A stretch of 64,000 bases of DNA from Betaproteobacteria bacterium (lineage in GTDB: Bacteria > Pseudomonadota > Gammaproteobacteria > Burkholderiales > JAEUOS01), in assembly GCA_028292405.1 (NCBI GenBank), contig JAQGMJ010000016.1:1-64000 (forward strand), in the 5' to 3' direction. How positions within the stretch are numbered: position 1 is the first letter of the stretch; each line of letters opens with the position of its first letter. The position numbers and the translations under genes were made by a program. Below the pieces are notes generated by a model. The model saw nothing but the letters and a program-made list of their open reading frames with translations. It did no database searches and was not told the DNA's origin. Of this stretch, positions 1 through 9,007 are shown piece after piece.

Positions 1-296
1 GTCGGCTGCGGCGGGGTGGGCGTGGGCGTGGCCACCGGCGGCGTGGGTTCCACCGGCTCCGCTTTTCGCGCCGGGGTGGAAGATTCGGCGGGCAGGCGCA
101 GGCGCGCCGTCAGCGGATTGCGCGACGGCGGCGCGGTGATCTCCCTTTCCCGCTTTGCGATCTCCGGCATCACCAGCAGGAAGGCGACCGTATGCACCAG
201 CAGCGAAATGAAAATGCCGACGGCGGTACTGCGGCGCAGGGAGATGGAGAGCGACTCTCCAGGTCTACGGGGCGGGCGTGCCAGCGTGTTAGGCAT
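1..296 (-). CDS. TonB-like membrane-anchored Pro-rich protein, C-terminus outside window
   Basis: The gene starts at an ATG at 296 and runs off the left edge, so only about 98 residues are visible. After a short basic N-terminus containing SLRRSTAVG there is one hydrophobic segment at about residues 26-43, then a charged stretch, and from about residue 78 a Pro/Thr-rich region (VEPTPPVATPTPTPPQP). This order, cytoplasmic tail, signal anchor, then a stiff Pro-rich periplasmic spacer, is that of TonB-type energy transducers; the C-terminal domain that would confirm it is missing. Alternatives are other anchored proteins with Pro-rich linkers. The upstream spacer carries a three-unit tandem repeat at 325-396. 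Confidence 0.6.
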   Translation of the reverse strand, partial: MPNTLARPPRRPGESLSISLRRSTAVGIFISLLVHTVAFLLVMPEIAKREREITAPPSRNPLTARLRLPAESSTPARKAEPVEPTPPVATPTPTPPQP

Positions 297-324
297 CAGC
301 CATAAAATCTTCTGAAGCAGACAA

Positions 325-396
325 AAGCCGGCCGATGGGGTCCGGACCAAACCGGCCACGGGGGCCGGATCCAAGCCGGCCAGGCAGGGGCCGGGA
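325..396. repeat. Three-unit 24-bp tandem repeat
   Basis: Three adjacent 24-base units at 325-348, 349-372 and 373-396, each beginning AAGCCGGCC or AAACCGGCC and ending in a GTCCGGACC, GCCGGATCC or GCCGGGA-type block. The units are imperfect. They lie 30-100 bases upstream of the TonB-like start codon. Confidence 0.7.
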
Positions 397-746
397 GGTT
401 GTGGATCGACATTGTAGTACGCCCGCGAACCTGCGTACGGGCAGCCCCCAATGGCGCCGGCCCGCGTCGCGCCTCGTGCCGGCACTGCGCCGCGGCAGCC
501 GAGCCGCTCGCGCAAAGCCGCCGCGCGTGCCTGCCGCCGCGCCAATTGCGGGGCGGATGCCGGCAATTACCGCCAGATACGCGGCAATGAGCCCAAAGCG
601 CGGCTTCAAGCGCCGTTTCCAACCTCCCGGCCCCTGCCAGGCCGGTAACGCCCATTGGACCGGCGCTGCCGCGCAAGTTCCATCGCGCCGGCGCAGCTGC
701 CGGCGGCAAGGCCGGGTGATTTTGCGTAAAAGTTTGTAACTGCACT

Positions 747-780
747 CAAAAAGCGAGGGGCCGCGATGACTCGCGGCCCC
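747..780 (-). terminator. Rho-independent terminator of the BON-domain gene
   Basis: A 9-bp GC stem (757-765 pairing with 772-780, 6-base loop). Read on the minus strand it is followed a few bases later by a run of five T residues. It lies about 40 bases beyond the stop codon of the gene at 819-1547 in the matching orientation. Confidence 0.8.
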
Positions 781-818
781 TTGGTGCTGCTTGCGGCCCC
801 TCTGCTGCGCGGGGCGGT

Positions 819-1547
819 TTAACGCGTGGCGCTGTTGCTGGCCACCGTCAACTGGTTGTTCACCTGCTTCACGCCGGCGATCGCCGAAGCCATGCGGCCG
901 GCGCGCTCGCGCGAGGCATCGCTGCCGGCGCTGCCGCTCAAGGTGACCACGCCTTCCCGCGTATCGACCTCGATGCGGGTGGCGCTCAGGTACGGGTCCT
1001 TGATCAGGTCGGCCTTGATGGAGGCGGTGATGCCGGCGTCGGAGACGCCGGCGCCGAGGGCCTCGGCGCGCTGGCGCACGGCGTCGCCGGCGGCGTCCAC
1101 GCGGGCCGCGCCTTTGTCGAAAGCCGCCACCGCGCTGTTGTTCAACTCGCGGCCGGTGTTTTGCACTTTCTCGCCGGCCGCCGTCACCTTGTTCTGTGCG
1201 GTCTCGCCGGTGTTGGCGAACAGGCCATTTACATGGGCGATGCCGCGGTCGAGTTTTTGCCCGACGCTCTCGTAGCCCACCAGGGTGCGCGCGCCCTCGG
1301 AGACGATCAGGATGCCGCACAGCACGGCGATGCACGCCAGCAGCAGCACCAGCCAGAGCGCGCCCGCGGCGGTGCGCTCGCCCAGGGCCGCCAGGCGGCG
1401 GCCGGTGCGGCGCTGCCGGGCCTCGTGCTTTATCTCGCGCTTGACCTCATCGCGCTCGCTTTCACGCTTCAACTCGCGCCTTGGAGGAGCGCGGCGTACC
1501 GCGTCCAGGCGTTGTTGGGTAACGGCTTCGTGGAATTCCCTGTGCAT
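819..1547 (-). CDS. BON-domain membrane protein
   Basis: A 242-residue protein. Residues 1-55 are very rich in Arg, Lys and Glu and probably cytoplasmic; about 61-82 form one transmembrane segment; 110-165 are Ala/Asn/Lys-rich with helical character; about 170-237 match a BON domain (SIKADLIKDPYL, then TREGVVTLSGS, and AGVKQVNNQL near the end). BON domains occur in periplasmic proteins such as OsmY and are thought to bind membranes or phospholipid; a stress-related envelope role is inference. The ATG at 1547 follows a G-rich Shine-Dalgarno-like run. A strong terminator follows the gene. Confidence 0.8.
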   Translation of the reverse strand: MHREFHEAVTQQRLDAVRRAPPRRELKRESERDEVKREIKHEARQRRTGRRLAALGERTAAGALWLVLLLACIAVLCGILIVSEGARTLVGYESVGQKLDRGIAHVNGLFANTGETAQNKVTAAGEKVQNTGRELNNSAVAAFDKGAARVDAAGDAVRQRAEALGAGVSDAGITASIKADLIKDPYLSATRIEVDTREGVVTLSGSAGSDASRERAGRMASAIAGVKQVNNQLTVASNSATR

Positions 1548-1620
1548 GATGTTTCCCCCCCATTCTTATATCGCCCGGTGAGACTAGACCCGGTGAGTTT
1601 TTGGCCAACGGATACCCTGT

Positions 1621-2097
1621 TTAATCCAGCGTCACCGGCCACGTCATGTGGATGTCGCCGGCGCGGCTGCCGACGCTGACGTTGCGCGTCTGCGTCACGC
1701 CGCGATAACTGACGGCGAGCGCATACTGGCCGGGCGGAATCTGCGCGTAGAGCAGCGGGCCGGCGTTGTTGATGCTCATCACCTCGGTGCCCTGCTTGCG
1801 CAGGCTGACGTGGTCGGCAACGATGTATTGGCCGTTGCTTTCCGAAAAGATCATGCGCATCGAGTAGCGGCCGGCCTGCGATTGCAGCGCGGCGCGCTCC
1901 TCGTCGCCGACACCGCCGGAAGCCACCACATACAGGTTGGTGTCGGCCAGCGCCACCACCTGGCCCGGCGCCATGTTCACCGTCGGGTCGCCGAACTGGT
2001 CGGCGCCGGTGGTGGCGGGGCTGGCGGCGAATGCCGGCGCGGCCAGGGCGGTGGCCAGCGTCGCGGAAAGCAGGCTGCGGGTAAATAGCGTGGTCAT
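1621..2097 (-). CDS. Exported protein with carboxypeptidase-regulatory-like fold
   Basis: A 158-residue protein starting at the ATG at 2097, chosen because an AGGAG-type site lies just upstream and the N-terminus then becomes a clean signal peptide (TLFTRSLLSATLATALAAPAFA, cleavage after about residue 24). The open frame extends further upstream but that part is Arg-rich and lacks these signs. The mature part has PGQYALAVSYRG, typical of small beta-sandwich carboxypeptidase regulatory-like domains. Function unknown; probably periplasmic or outer-membrane facing. It lies 73 bases upstream of the BON-domain gene in the same orientation and may share its transcript. Confidence 0.7.
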   Translation of the reverse strand: MTTLFTRSLLSATLATALAAPAFAASPATTGADQFGDPTVNMAPGQVVALADTNLYVVASGGVGDEERAALQSQAGRYSMRMIFSESNGQYIVADHVSLRKQGTEVMSINNAGPLLYAQIPPGQYALAVSYRGVTQTRNVSVGSRAGDIHMTWPVTLD

Positions 2098-2369
2098 GGC
2101 GGACTCCTCGGAACAAGCGAAAGCGATGCTGCATGCTCGCGCCGCCGGGTCTGGCGCGATGCCGCGCCCTTGCTTATTCACGCGTCGGACTCCGCCTACA
2201 AGCGGGAAACACCGCTGGATAGGATACGAGCGTGCACCGCGATGGCGCACGTAGGAACGCGCCGTCACGAGAATGCGCCGGCCGCCGGGAAGAATCGGGG
2301 AACAATCTTCAGCGGCCCCAAGTCCCATCCAGACAAGACCCGTCTAGCGAGACCCGAAAGGAGAATCCC

Positions 2370-2558
2370 ATGGACCGCAACCGCAATCACGTCAGTTCAC
2401 GCCAGGGACGCAGCCAGAGCCACCCGCGCCGCCTCACCGACGAACAGCTCGAAGCCCTGGCTGTCGCCTTTGGGAGTCACCTGGTGCGCAACGCGCCCCC
2501 GCACCCCAATCCCGGCGCCTTGTTGATGAACCGCAATATGAAGATCACCGCGGAGTAA
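2370..2558 (+). CDS. Small hydrophilic protein, 62 residues
   Basis: A short gene supported by an excellent Shine-Dalgarno sequence (AAAGGAG, seven bases before the ATG at 2370). The product begins MDRNRNHVSSRQGRSQ and contains RRLTDEQLEALAVAFGSHLVR, which could form an amphipathic helix; the rest is polar with several Asn and Pro residues. No signal peptide or membrane segment. Family not recognised. It is divergent from the exported protein at 1621-2097, with 272 bases between. Confidence 0.55.
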   Translation: MDRNRNHVSSRQGRSQSHPRRLTDEQLEALAVAFGSHLVRNAPPHPNPGALLMNRNMKITAE

Positions 2559-2612
2559 CGGCATTCGCCGTCAAGCAACACGGGGCACACTGAAGCGACA
2601 GGGCACACTGCG

Positions 2613-2681
2613 AAAATTCGGGGCCGGATCACTTTGCGTTTTTGCAAAAGCTCATTTGCCTACACGACGACCCCGAATTTT
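2613..2681. repeat. REP-like palindromic element
   Basis: An 11-base inverted repeat (AAAATTCGGGG at 2613-2623, complement at 2671-2681) with GGGCCGGATCACTTT just inside the left arm. The same core (CGG, GTCGGATCACTTTTT) recurs at 15241-15302, so it looks like a copy of a dispersed intergenic palindrome. It sits beyond the stop of the Bug gene at 2728-3699. Confidence 0.55.
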
Positions 2682-2727
2682 TTGTAGGAAGTCCGGCGCT
2701 AGACTCTGGACCTACTGCGCATCAACT

Positions 2728-3699
2728 TCACTCCACCGTCGCCCCCGACTCCTTCACCACCTTGGCCCACTTCGCCGTCTCGGTCTTGATGAAGGCGGCG
2801 AACTCCGCCGGCGGCATGCCGCCCGCATCCGCGCCGATGTCTTCCAAACGCTTTTTCATCTCCGGTGTCTTTAGTATCGCGGCGCTGGCGTTGTAAAGCC
2901 TGGTGATGATCTCCGGCGGCGTGCCGTGCGGCGCGAGCAGGCCGTACCAGGTCGTCACGTCGTAGCCGGGCAGGCCGGCTTCTATCATGGTGGGAATCTC
3001 GGGGAAGGCCGCCGAGCGCTTAGCGGTGGAAATGCCCAACGCGCGTACCTTGCCCGAGCGCACCTGCGGCGCGGCCGAGCCAGAGGTTTCGATCGCCACC
3101 TGGATGGTGCCGCCGATCAGGTCGGTCATCATCGGCGCGCCGCCCTTGTAGGGCACGTGGACCATCTGCACGCCGGCCAGCGAAGTGAAAAGCGCGCCGG
3201 AGAGGTGCTCGATGCTGCCGTTGCCGGCCGAGCCGTAGCTGAACTTGCCCGGGTTGGCCTTGAGGTAGGCGATCAGTTCCTTCTCGTTCTTCACCGGGAA
3301 GCTGTTGTTCACCAGCAGCAGGTTGGGCAGCGAAGAGATCACGGTGATCGGCGCCAGGTCGCGCTCGAAATCGTAGTTCAGGCGCTTCGGGCCGTAGAGG
3401 CTGGGGGCAATCGCGTGGGCCACCGTCGACATGAAGATGGTGTAGCCGTCCGGCGATGCGTGGGCGGCGACGCCCGCGCCGAGCGTTCCGCCGGCGCCGG
3501 CGCGGTTGTCCACCACCACCGTGGTGGAGAGGCTGCGGCCGAGTTCCACCGCCATCGCGCGCGCCACGATGTCGGTGGTGCCGCCGGCGGCGAAGGGCAC
3601 GATCATGGTGATCGGGTGGTTCGGCCAGGCTTGCGCAAAGGCGGCGGCGGGCAGCAGCGCGGCGGCCAGGGTGAGGGCGATTTTCAATCTGGAAGTCAT
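2728..3699 (-). CDS. Bug-type tripartite tricarboxylate transporter receptor
   Basis: A 323-residue periplasmic solute receptor of the Bug (TctC) family. Signs: a signal peptide (ALTLAAALLPAAAFAQ), then the family motifs ITMIVPFAAGGTTDI, VVVDNRAGAGGTLGA, VHVPYKGGAPMMTDLIGG and PGYDVTTWYGLLAP. These proteins bind carboxylates, amino acids or amides and normally feed a TctAB permease; no permease gene is nearby, so this is one of the many orphan receptors typical of Burkholderiales. The ATG at 3699 follows GGAGAC. A LysR gene lies 245 bases upstream in the same orientation and may control it. Ligand unknown. Confidence 0.9.
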   Translation of the reverse strand: MTSRLKIALTLAAALLPAAAFAQAWPNHPITMIVPFAAGGTTDIVARAMAVELGRSLSTTVVVDNRAGAGGTLGAGVAAHASPDGYTIFMSTVAHAIAPSLYGPKRLNYDFERDLAPITVISSLPNLLLVNNSFPVKNEKELIAYLKANPGKFSYGSAGNGSIEHLSGALFTSLAGVQMVHVPYKGGAPMMTDLIGGTIQVAIETSGSAAPQVRSGKVRALGISTAKRSAAFPEIPTMIEAGLPGYDVTTWYGLLAPHGTPPEIITRLYNASAAILKTPEMKKRLEDIGADAGGMPPAEFAAFIKTETAKWAKVVKESGATVE

Positions 3700-3944
3700 G
3701 GGGTCTCCGCTGAGGTCTGTATGAGGTCTTGTTTGGCCGGCGCCCGGCGCGGGGCGCGGCGCGCAGGCGCAATTTTAGGCCATTGCGGGCTGGGCGCCGG
3801 CGGCCGCCCTCGATCGGCTCAGGCTTTGTGCGGCGTGGGCTTGCACACTACTTCTTGCGTGGCCATGCCTTGTGCGCCGGGCCTTACACCGGGGGCCTCG
3901 TGCACCGAGTGCATCGCCGCCTTGTGCCTTCGGGTCCGGTGCCG

Positions 3945-4886
3945 CTAGGCTTTGCGTGGAGAGGCCTTGTGCAATTTGGTACCGCTCCAGCGCCCGTCGC
4001 GCACCAGCGCGCGCGCCACGTCGGCCAGCACCACGCGCGCGGCCAGCGCGGCGGGGGCGAGCTCGTCGTCCGAGAGGCTGGCCAGCAGGTTGGGCCGCAG
4101 CGCATGGCTGTCGGAGACGCGCAGCGCCGCCAGCGGCGGGCCGGAAAGCCGCGCCAGTGCCGCGCCCGGCTGCACCGTGGCGCCGAGGCCCGCGCTGACT
4201 GCGTCCATCAGCAGTGCCAGCCCGTCGATCTCCGCCACCACGCGCGGCTTGATGCGCGCGCGGGCGAAGGCGGTGTTGAGCAGCGCGCGCAGGCCGTGCG
4301 GGCCGCTGGGCAAGATCAGCGGCAGGTCGGCCAGTTGCGCCAGGCGCACGCGTTCGGTTTTCGGCAGGCCCGGCAGCGTCTTGGCGGCGATGACGAACAG
4401 GTGCTCGTCCAGCAGGTGCTGCACGCTCCAGCGCGCCGGGGCGTCGCCGTGGAAGATCAGGGCGAGATCGATCTGCCGCGCCCCCAGCATGGCGGCGAGG
4501 TGGCCGGAGAGGCTTTCGACCAGATGCAGGCGCACTTCCGGGTAGCGCTCGCGCATGGCCTGGATGAAAGGCAGGCCCAGCACGGCGGCGGTGGTCGGCG
4601 CCAGGCCCACGCTTACCTGGCCGGAGAGGCGCGCCTGCTGCGCGGCGGCGGCCGCCGCGTTGGCGTGGCGCAAGGTGAGCTGCGCCTGCGCCAGGAAGGC
4701 CAGGCCGGCTTCGGTCGGCGTCACGCCGCCGGAGGTGCGCTTGAGCAGGCGCGTGGAGAGTTCGCCCTCCAGCCGGCTGATCTGCTGCGAGAGAGCGGAA
4801 GTGACCACGCCGAGATCCAGCGCCGCGCGGCCCATGCTGCCGAGCTCGACCACGCGGACGAAGTATTTGAGTTGACGCAGTTCCAA
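3945..4886 (-). CDS. LysR-family transcriptional regulator
   Basis: A 313-residue LysR protein. N-terminal winged helix at residues 1-60 (MELRQLKYFVRVVELGSM, SALSQQISRLEGEL, RTSGGVTPTEAG), then the co-inducer domain (QVSVGLAPTTAAVLGLPFI and following). The start codon is TTG at 4886: it is preceded by GGAGGG at good spacing and gives the usual family N-terminus. It overlaps no neighbour; the ligD stop lies 41 bases upstream. The start resembles Nac/CbI-like branches, but the target cannot be named. The Bug receptor immediately downstream is the most likely regulated neighbour (inference). Confidence 0.9.
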   Translation of the reverse strand: MELRQLKYFVRVVELGSMGRAALDLGVVTSALSQQISRLEGELSTRLLKRTSGGVTPTEAGLAFLAQAQLTLRHANAAAAAAQQARLSGQVSVGLAPTTAAVLGLPFIQAMRERYPEVRLHLVESLSGHLAAMLGARQIDLALIFHGDAPARWSVQHLLDEHLFVIAAKTLPGLPKTERVRLAQLADLPLILPSGPHGLRALLNTAFARARIKPRVVAEIDGLALLMDAVSAGLGATVQPGAALARLSGPPLAALRVSDSHALRPNLLASLSDDELAPAALAARVVLADVARALVRDGRWSGTKLHKASPRKA

Positions 4887-4927
4887 CGCGGCCCTCCGGT
4901 AAGGAGGGTGATGGTCTCACGCTTTGC

Positions 4928-7909
4928 TCAAGCCATGCCGACGCTGCGCTTCATCTTGTCGGTGATCGCCTGCTTCTTCTGCACCTTGAAATAATCCTTC
5001 CACGGATCGGCGATCTTGCCCTTGGCGGCCATGAAGTCCTTCAGCGTCACCGGCTTGGCGCGCCAGTCGCGCCTGAGGTCGTCCCAGGACAAGGGCACGG
5101 CCACCGTGGCGCCGGGGCGGGCGCGCAGGGTGTAGGGCGAGACGGCGGTGGCGCCGCGGCCGTTGCGCAGGTAGTCGACGAAGATCTTGCCCTTGCGTTT
5201 CGCCTTGGTGGCGGTGGCGAGAAAGCGGTCCGGAAAGGCTTCGACCAGGCGCAGCGCGATGTGATGGCAAAAGTCCTTGATGTCGTCCCAGCCGTTGTCC
5301 GGCTTGAAGGGCACGACCACGTGCAGGCCTTTGCCGCCGGTGGTCTTGACGAAGCTCGTCAGGCCCAGGGCGTCGAACAGGGTGCGCGCGGCCTGCGCGG
5401 CTTCGACGATCTGCTTCCACGGCACGTCGTCGGCGGGGTCGAAGTCGATCACCAGCATGTCGGGCTTTTCGATGTCGGCCATGGTCGCGTTCCACGCGTG
5501 CAGCTCGAGGTTGCCCCATTGCGCCAGGCCGACCAGGCTCTCCTGGCTGTTCACCACAATGTACGGGTTGATCCCATGCGTGTCTTCGATCATCGGGCGC
5601 TCGATGCCGGGGATGTTCATTTCGGTGGCGTGCTTCTGGAAAAAGCACTGGCCGTCGATGCCGCCGGGGCAGCGTACCAGGGACATCGGGCGGTCGTGCA
5701 CATAGGGCAGGAGTTGCGCGGCCACGCGCTCGTAGAAGCGCGCGACGTCGAGCTTGGTGACGCCGTCGGCGGGGAAGACGACGCGGTCCGGGTGGCTGAT
5801 GGCGATGCCGGCGACGGTATTGGCGCCGCTCTTCGCGGTGGCCGCCTTTGGCGCGGCGGCCTTCGCAGCAGTGGGCTTCGCCGGGACTACCTTTGCGATT
5901 TCCCTGGCAGGGGCTGCCTTTCCAGGAGCCGCTTTCGCGGCGACCGCTTTGGCGGGAACCTTGCTCGTTGCCTTCGAAGCGGTTGCGCGCACGCTGTCGG
6001 AACGGCCGGCGGGGGAAGAGGATTTCATTGTCGCGCTCCTGGTGGCCGCGCCCTTGGCGGCGGCGCGGGCCTGGCGCACCGGCGCGGCGGTGTCGTCCTT
6101 GAGCTTTTTCACACTGCCGGCGGCCGTCTTCGCGGCGCGGGTCTTTTTCGCCGCCGGCTTGGGCGCGTCCGCCGGCAACTCCGCGCCGATGTTCTTCGCC
6201 GGCTTGTCGGCGCGCAGGCCTTCGAATGCGCCCTGGCGCACGATGCCGTCGCCGGTCCACTCGGCGAAGGTGATCTCCGCGACGAGCTTCGGTTTGATCC
6301 ATTGCGTGCCGCGCACGCGGGCCGCGGTGGGTAGCGCCACCTCGAAGGGGGATTTGTCGGTGGCCAGCGCCTGCATGCGCTTAAGCATGTCGGAGAGCGC
6401 GTTCTGGTTGAAGCCGGTGCCGACGCGGCCGGCGTAGCGCAGCTTGCCGTCCTCATGAATACCCAGCAGCAGCGAGCCGAAGCCGGTGCGGCTGCCCCGC
6501 GGCGGGGTGTAGCCGACGACCACGAACTCCTGGCGCTGCCGGCACTTGAGCTTGATCCAGTCGCGCGAGCGGCCGTTGATGTAAGTGCCAGCCAGGCGCT
6601 TGCCGATCAGCCCCTCCAGCCCGAGCTTGCAGGCCTGGGCCTGCGCGTTGGAGCCGTCGGCGTCGAGGTGTTCGGAGAGGCGCACCGGTCCCTGCGCATC
6701 GACGCGCGCCAGCACGGCGGCGAGCAACTCCTTGCGCTGGTGCAGCGGCACGTCGCGCAGGTCGCGGCCTTCGCAATAGGGCATGTCGAACACCATGTAG
6801 ACGGCGTCGCGCTTGGCGCCTTCGCCTTCATTGGAGAGCCATTGCTGCAGCAGGCCGAAGCTGGAAACGCCCTTGTCGTTCATCACGCAGACTTCGCCGT
6901 CGAGCCAGCCGGTGGTCAGGCCCAGCGTTTCGATGGCGGCGACGATGTCGGCGAACTTGGCGGTCCAGTCGAGGCCGTTGCGGGTGATCATGGTCACGCG
7001 GCCGCGATTGATGCGCGCGGTCATGCGGTAGCCGTCGAGCTTGATCTCGTAGATCCAGCCTTCATCTTGCGGCGCGGCTTCGACCAGGGTGGCAAGTTGC
7101 GGCTCGAGGGTTGCCGGCAGCACGGCCTTGCGGCCGGCGGCAGGCTCGCCGTCTTCGGCAACCGCCTTGGCGCCGTCGGCCTTTGGGGATTTTTTAGCCG
7201 CTGCCGTTTTCGCCGCTGCCTTTTTCACGGCGGCCGTTTTCAGGACAACTTTTTTCGCCGCTTTCTTGTCTGCCGCCGGCTTGAACGCCTTTTTCGGGTC
7301 GGACTCGTTGCTGTCCCAAACGTCTACCTTCGTCTTGCCTTTGAGTTCCTCGACCTCGCGGCCGGAGATCACGCTCTCGGGCCGGTCCTTCACCAATATC
7401 TCGCCTTCGCCGGGCCGGGCCTCGTCATCCTGTTCCTTGATCAGCAGCCAGTTGTCGTGATCATCCTTGCCGAATCGGCCGCCCTTCATGCGCACCAGGG
7501 CCCAGTCGCCGTGCATCTTCTCGCCGTCCATGTGGAACTTGATATGGCCTTCGCGGTAGCCCTTGCGCGCGTCGCCGTTGATCGGCGCCCAGGTGCCGCG
7601 GTCCCAGACGATGACTTCGCCGGCGCCGTATTGCTTCTCTGGAATCACGCCCTCGAAGCCGCCGTATTCGATCGGGTGGTCTTCGACGTGCACCGCCAGG
7701 CGCTTGTCGGCGGGGTCCAGGCTGGGCCCCTTGGGCACGGCCCAGCTTTTCAGCGTGCCGTCGAGTTCCAGGCGAAAGTCGTAGTGCAGGCGGCTGGCGG
7801 CATGCTTCTGGATCACGAAGCGCAGGGCCTTGCCGCGCGCCTGCGCCCGGCCGGCGGGCTCCGGCGTCTTGTTGAAGTCGCGCTTGGCGTGGTAGCGGGC
7901 GAGGCTCAT
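4928..7909 (-). CDS. ligD: ATP-dependent DNA ligase LigD (PE-ligase-polymerase)
   Basis: A 993-residue multi-enzyme for bacterial non-homologous end joining. Order: 3'-phosphoesterase at about 10-165 (RLHYDFRLELDG, HVEDHPIEYGGFEG), a Lys/Ala-rich linker at 205-250, the ATP-dependent ligase at about 265-575 with catalytic Lys290 in EIKLDGYR, a second and longer Lys/Ala/Pro linker at about 580-700, and the primase-polymerase domain at about 702-980 with the metal-binding DFDPADD (Asp822, Asp824) and TTGGKGLH. All three activities look intact. The ligase-first-then-polymerase order is that of Pseudomonas LigD. It starts 21 bases after the ku stop, so ku and ligD form an operon. The linkers are unusually long. 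Confidence 0.97.
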   Translation of the reverse strand: MSLARYHAKRDFNKTPEPAGRAQARGKALRFVIQKHAASRLHYDFRLELDGTLKSWAVPKGPSLDPADKRLAVHVEDHPIEYGGFEGVIPEKQYGAGEVIVWDRGTWAPINGDARKGYREGHIKFHMDGEKMHGDWALVRMKGGRFGKDDHDNWLLIKEQDDEARPGEGEILVKDRPESVISGREVEELKGKTKVDVWDSNESDPKKAFKPAADKKAAKKVVLKTAAVKKAAAKTAAAKKSPKADGAKAVAEDGEPAAGRKAVLPATLEPQLATLVEAAPQDEGWIYEIKLDGYRMTARINRGRVTMITRNGLDWTAKFADIVAAIETLGLTTGWLDGEVCVMNDKGVSSFGLLQQWLSNEGEGAKRDAVYMVFDMPYCEGRDLRDVPLHQRKELLAAVLARVDAQGPVRLSEHLDADGSNAQAQACKLGLEGLIGKRLAGTYINGRSRDWIKLKCRQRQEFVVVGYTPPRGSRTGFGSLLLGIHEDGKLRYAGRVGTGFNQNALSDMLKRMQALATDKSPFEVALPTAARVRGTQWIKPKLVAEITFAEWTGDGIVRQGAFEGLRADKPAKNIGAELPADAPKPAAKKTRAAKTAAGSVKKLKDDTAAPVRQARAAAKGAATRSATMKSSSPAGRSDSVRATASKATSKVPAKAVAAKAAPGKAAPAREIAKVVPAKPTAAKAAAPKAATAKSGANTVAGIAISHPDRVVFPADGVTKLDVARFYERVAAQLLPYVHDRPMSLVRCPGGIDGQCFFQKHATEMNIPGIERPMIEDTHGINPYIVVNSQESLVGLAQWGNLELHAWNATMADIEKPDMLVIDFDPADDVPWKQIVEAAQAARTLFDALGLTSFVKTTGGKGLHVVVPFKPDNGWDDIKDFCHHIALRLVEAFPDRFLATATKAKRKGKIFVDYLRNGRGATAVSPYTLRARPGATVAVPLSWDDLRRDWRAKPVTLKDFMAAKGKIADPWKDYFKVQKKQAITDKMKRSVGMA

Positions 7910-7930
7910 GCGGCGTTTCCCTAGGCGACG

Positions 7931-9007
7931 TTATGCAGCGCGCTTGCGCGTGGCTTTGGTGGCGACGGTCTTCGAAGCGCGGGGTTTGGCGGCGGCCTTG
8001 GCACCGCTTTTTGCGCCAGGGATACTCTTTTGCAGCAGGGACATCAGGTCGATCACCTCGGCGGAGCGCTGCGCCGGCGCGCGCGTTTTCTCCGGCGCGC
8101 TCACCTGGTTGATCTCGCCGGCATCGGCTTTTTCATGGATGCGCGTCATGATGTCTTCGTGGTACGTGTCGTGATACTCCTCCGGGTTCCAGTCGCCGCG
8201 CATCGACTCGATCAGCTTTTGCGCCATGTTCATTTCGGCGGGCTTGATCGAGGCGCCGCTCACGTCCGGCATGTTGAGGTTGCCGGTGTCGCGGATTTCG
8301 TCGGGGTAGCGCAGGGTATTGAGCATCAGCTTTTCGCCATCGGGAATTACCGCGGCGAGGTGCTGCTTGGTGGCGATGACCACGTTGGCGATGGCCACGC
8401 AATTTTCCTTTTGCATCGCCTGCATCAGCAGGGCGTAGACCTTGACGCCGCTGCGCTGCGGCACCAGGTAGTAGGGCGCGTCGAAATACATCGGCGGGAT
8501 CTGCTCGCGGTCGATGAAGGAAAAAATTTCCACGCTTTGCGTCGCCTTCGGGTTGGCTGCCTTGAAGTCGGCATCGCCCAGCACGACGTACTGGCCCTTT
8601 TCGACGGCGTAGCCCTTGACGATGTCCTCAAAGGCGACTTCCTTGCCGGTGGTCTTGTTGATGCGCTTGTAGCCGATCGGGTCCATGCTGCGTTTGTCGA
8701 GCATGTCCAGTTCCAGCCCCTGGCGGCGCGCGGCGGTGTGCAGTTCGACAGGGACGAGCACCAGGCCGAATGTGATGGCGCCCTTCCACAGCACGCGGCT
8801 GCCGCCGCCGCGCGCGCCGCTTTTTTTCGCGGCCGCTTTGCCGGAATGGCTGTCGTCGTTGGCGGCGCGGGTGCTGCGGGCTGGTGTCTTTGGTGCCGCC
8901 TTGGCGGCCGCTTTTCTGGCTTTGGGCCTGGCCTTGGTGTCGGCGTTAGCCCGGGCGGAAGGGGCAGACTTTGCGGTGCGTGCCATGGTGTGCGCGTCCT
9001 GAGACAT
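7931..9007 (-). CDS. ku: Ku-type DNA end-binding protein with basic N-terminal extension
   Basis: A 358-residue Ku homologue that encircles broken DNA ends and recruits LigD, encoded directly downstream. The Ku core begins at about residue 71 (RVLWKGAITFGLVLVPVEL) and includes PPMYFDAPYYLVPQ, GVKVYALL and the C-terminal ELIESMRGDWNPEEYHD-like block. In most bacterial Ku proteins this core starts within the first few residues; here about 70 residues rich in Ala, Lys and Arg precede it, and the C-terminus is again Lys/Ala-rich, like histone H1 tails. Two ATG codons are possible, 9007 and 8986; neither has a strong ribosome site, and both keep the tail. Confidence 0.95.
   Translation of the reverse strand: MSQDAHTMARTAKSAPSARANADTKARPKARKAAAKAAPKTPARSTRAANDDSHSGKAAAKKSGARGGGSRVLWKGAITFGLVLVPVELHTAARRQGLELDMLDKRSMDPIGYKRINKTTGKEVAFEDIVKGYAVEKGQYVVLGDADFKAANPKATQSVEIFSFIDREQIPPMYFDAPYYLVPQRSGVKVYALLMQAMQKENCVAIANVVIATKQHLAAVIPDGEKLMLNTLRYPDEIRDTGNLNMPDVSGASIKPAEMNMAQKLIESMRGDWNPEEYHDTYHEDIMTRIHEKADAGEINQVSAPEKTRAPAQRSAEVIDLMSLLQKSIPGAKSGAKAAAKPRASKTVATKATRKRAA

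Larger units (their letters stand above)
297..818. other. Intergenic stretch without a supported gene
   Basis: About 520 bases between the start of the TonB-like gene and the stop of the BON-domain gene. It contains the 24-bp tandem repeat at 325-396 and the terminator of the BON gene at 747-780. Open frames through it are Arg/Pro-rich and look like GC-rich noise. No clear promoter was recognised. Confidence 0.6.
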
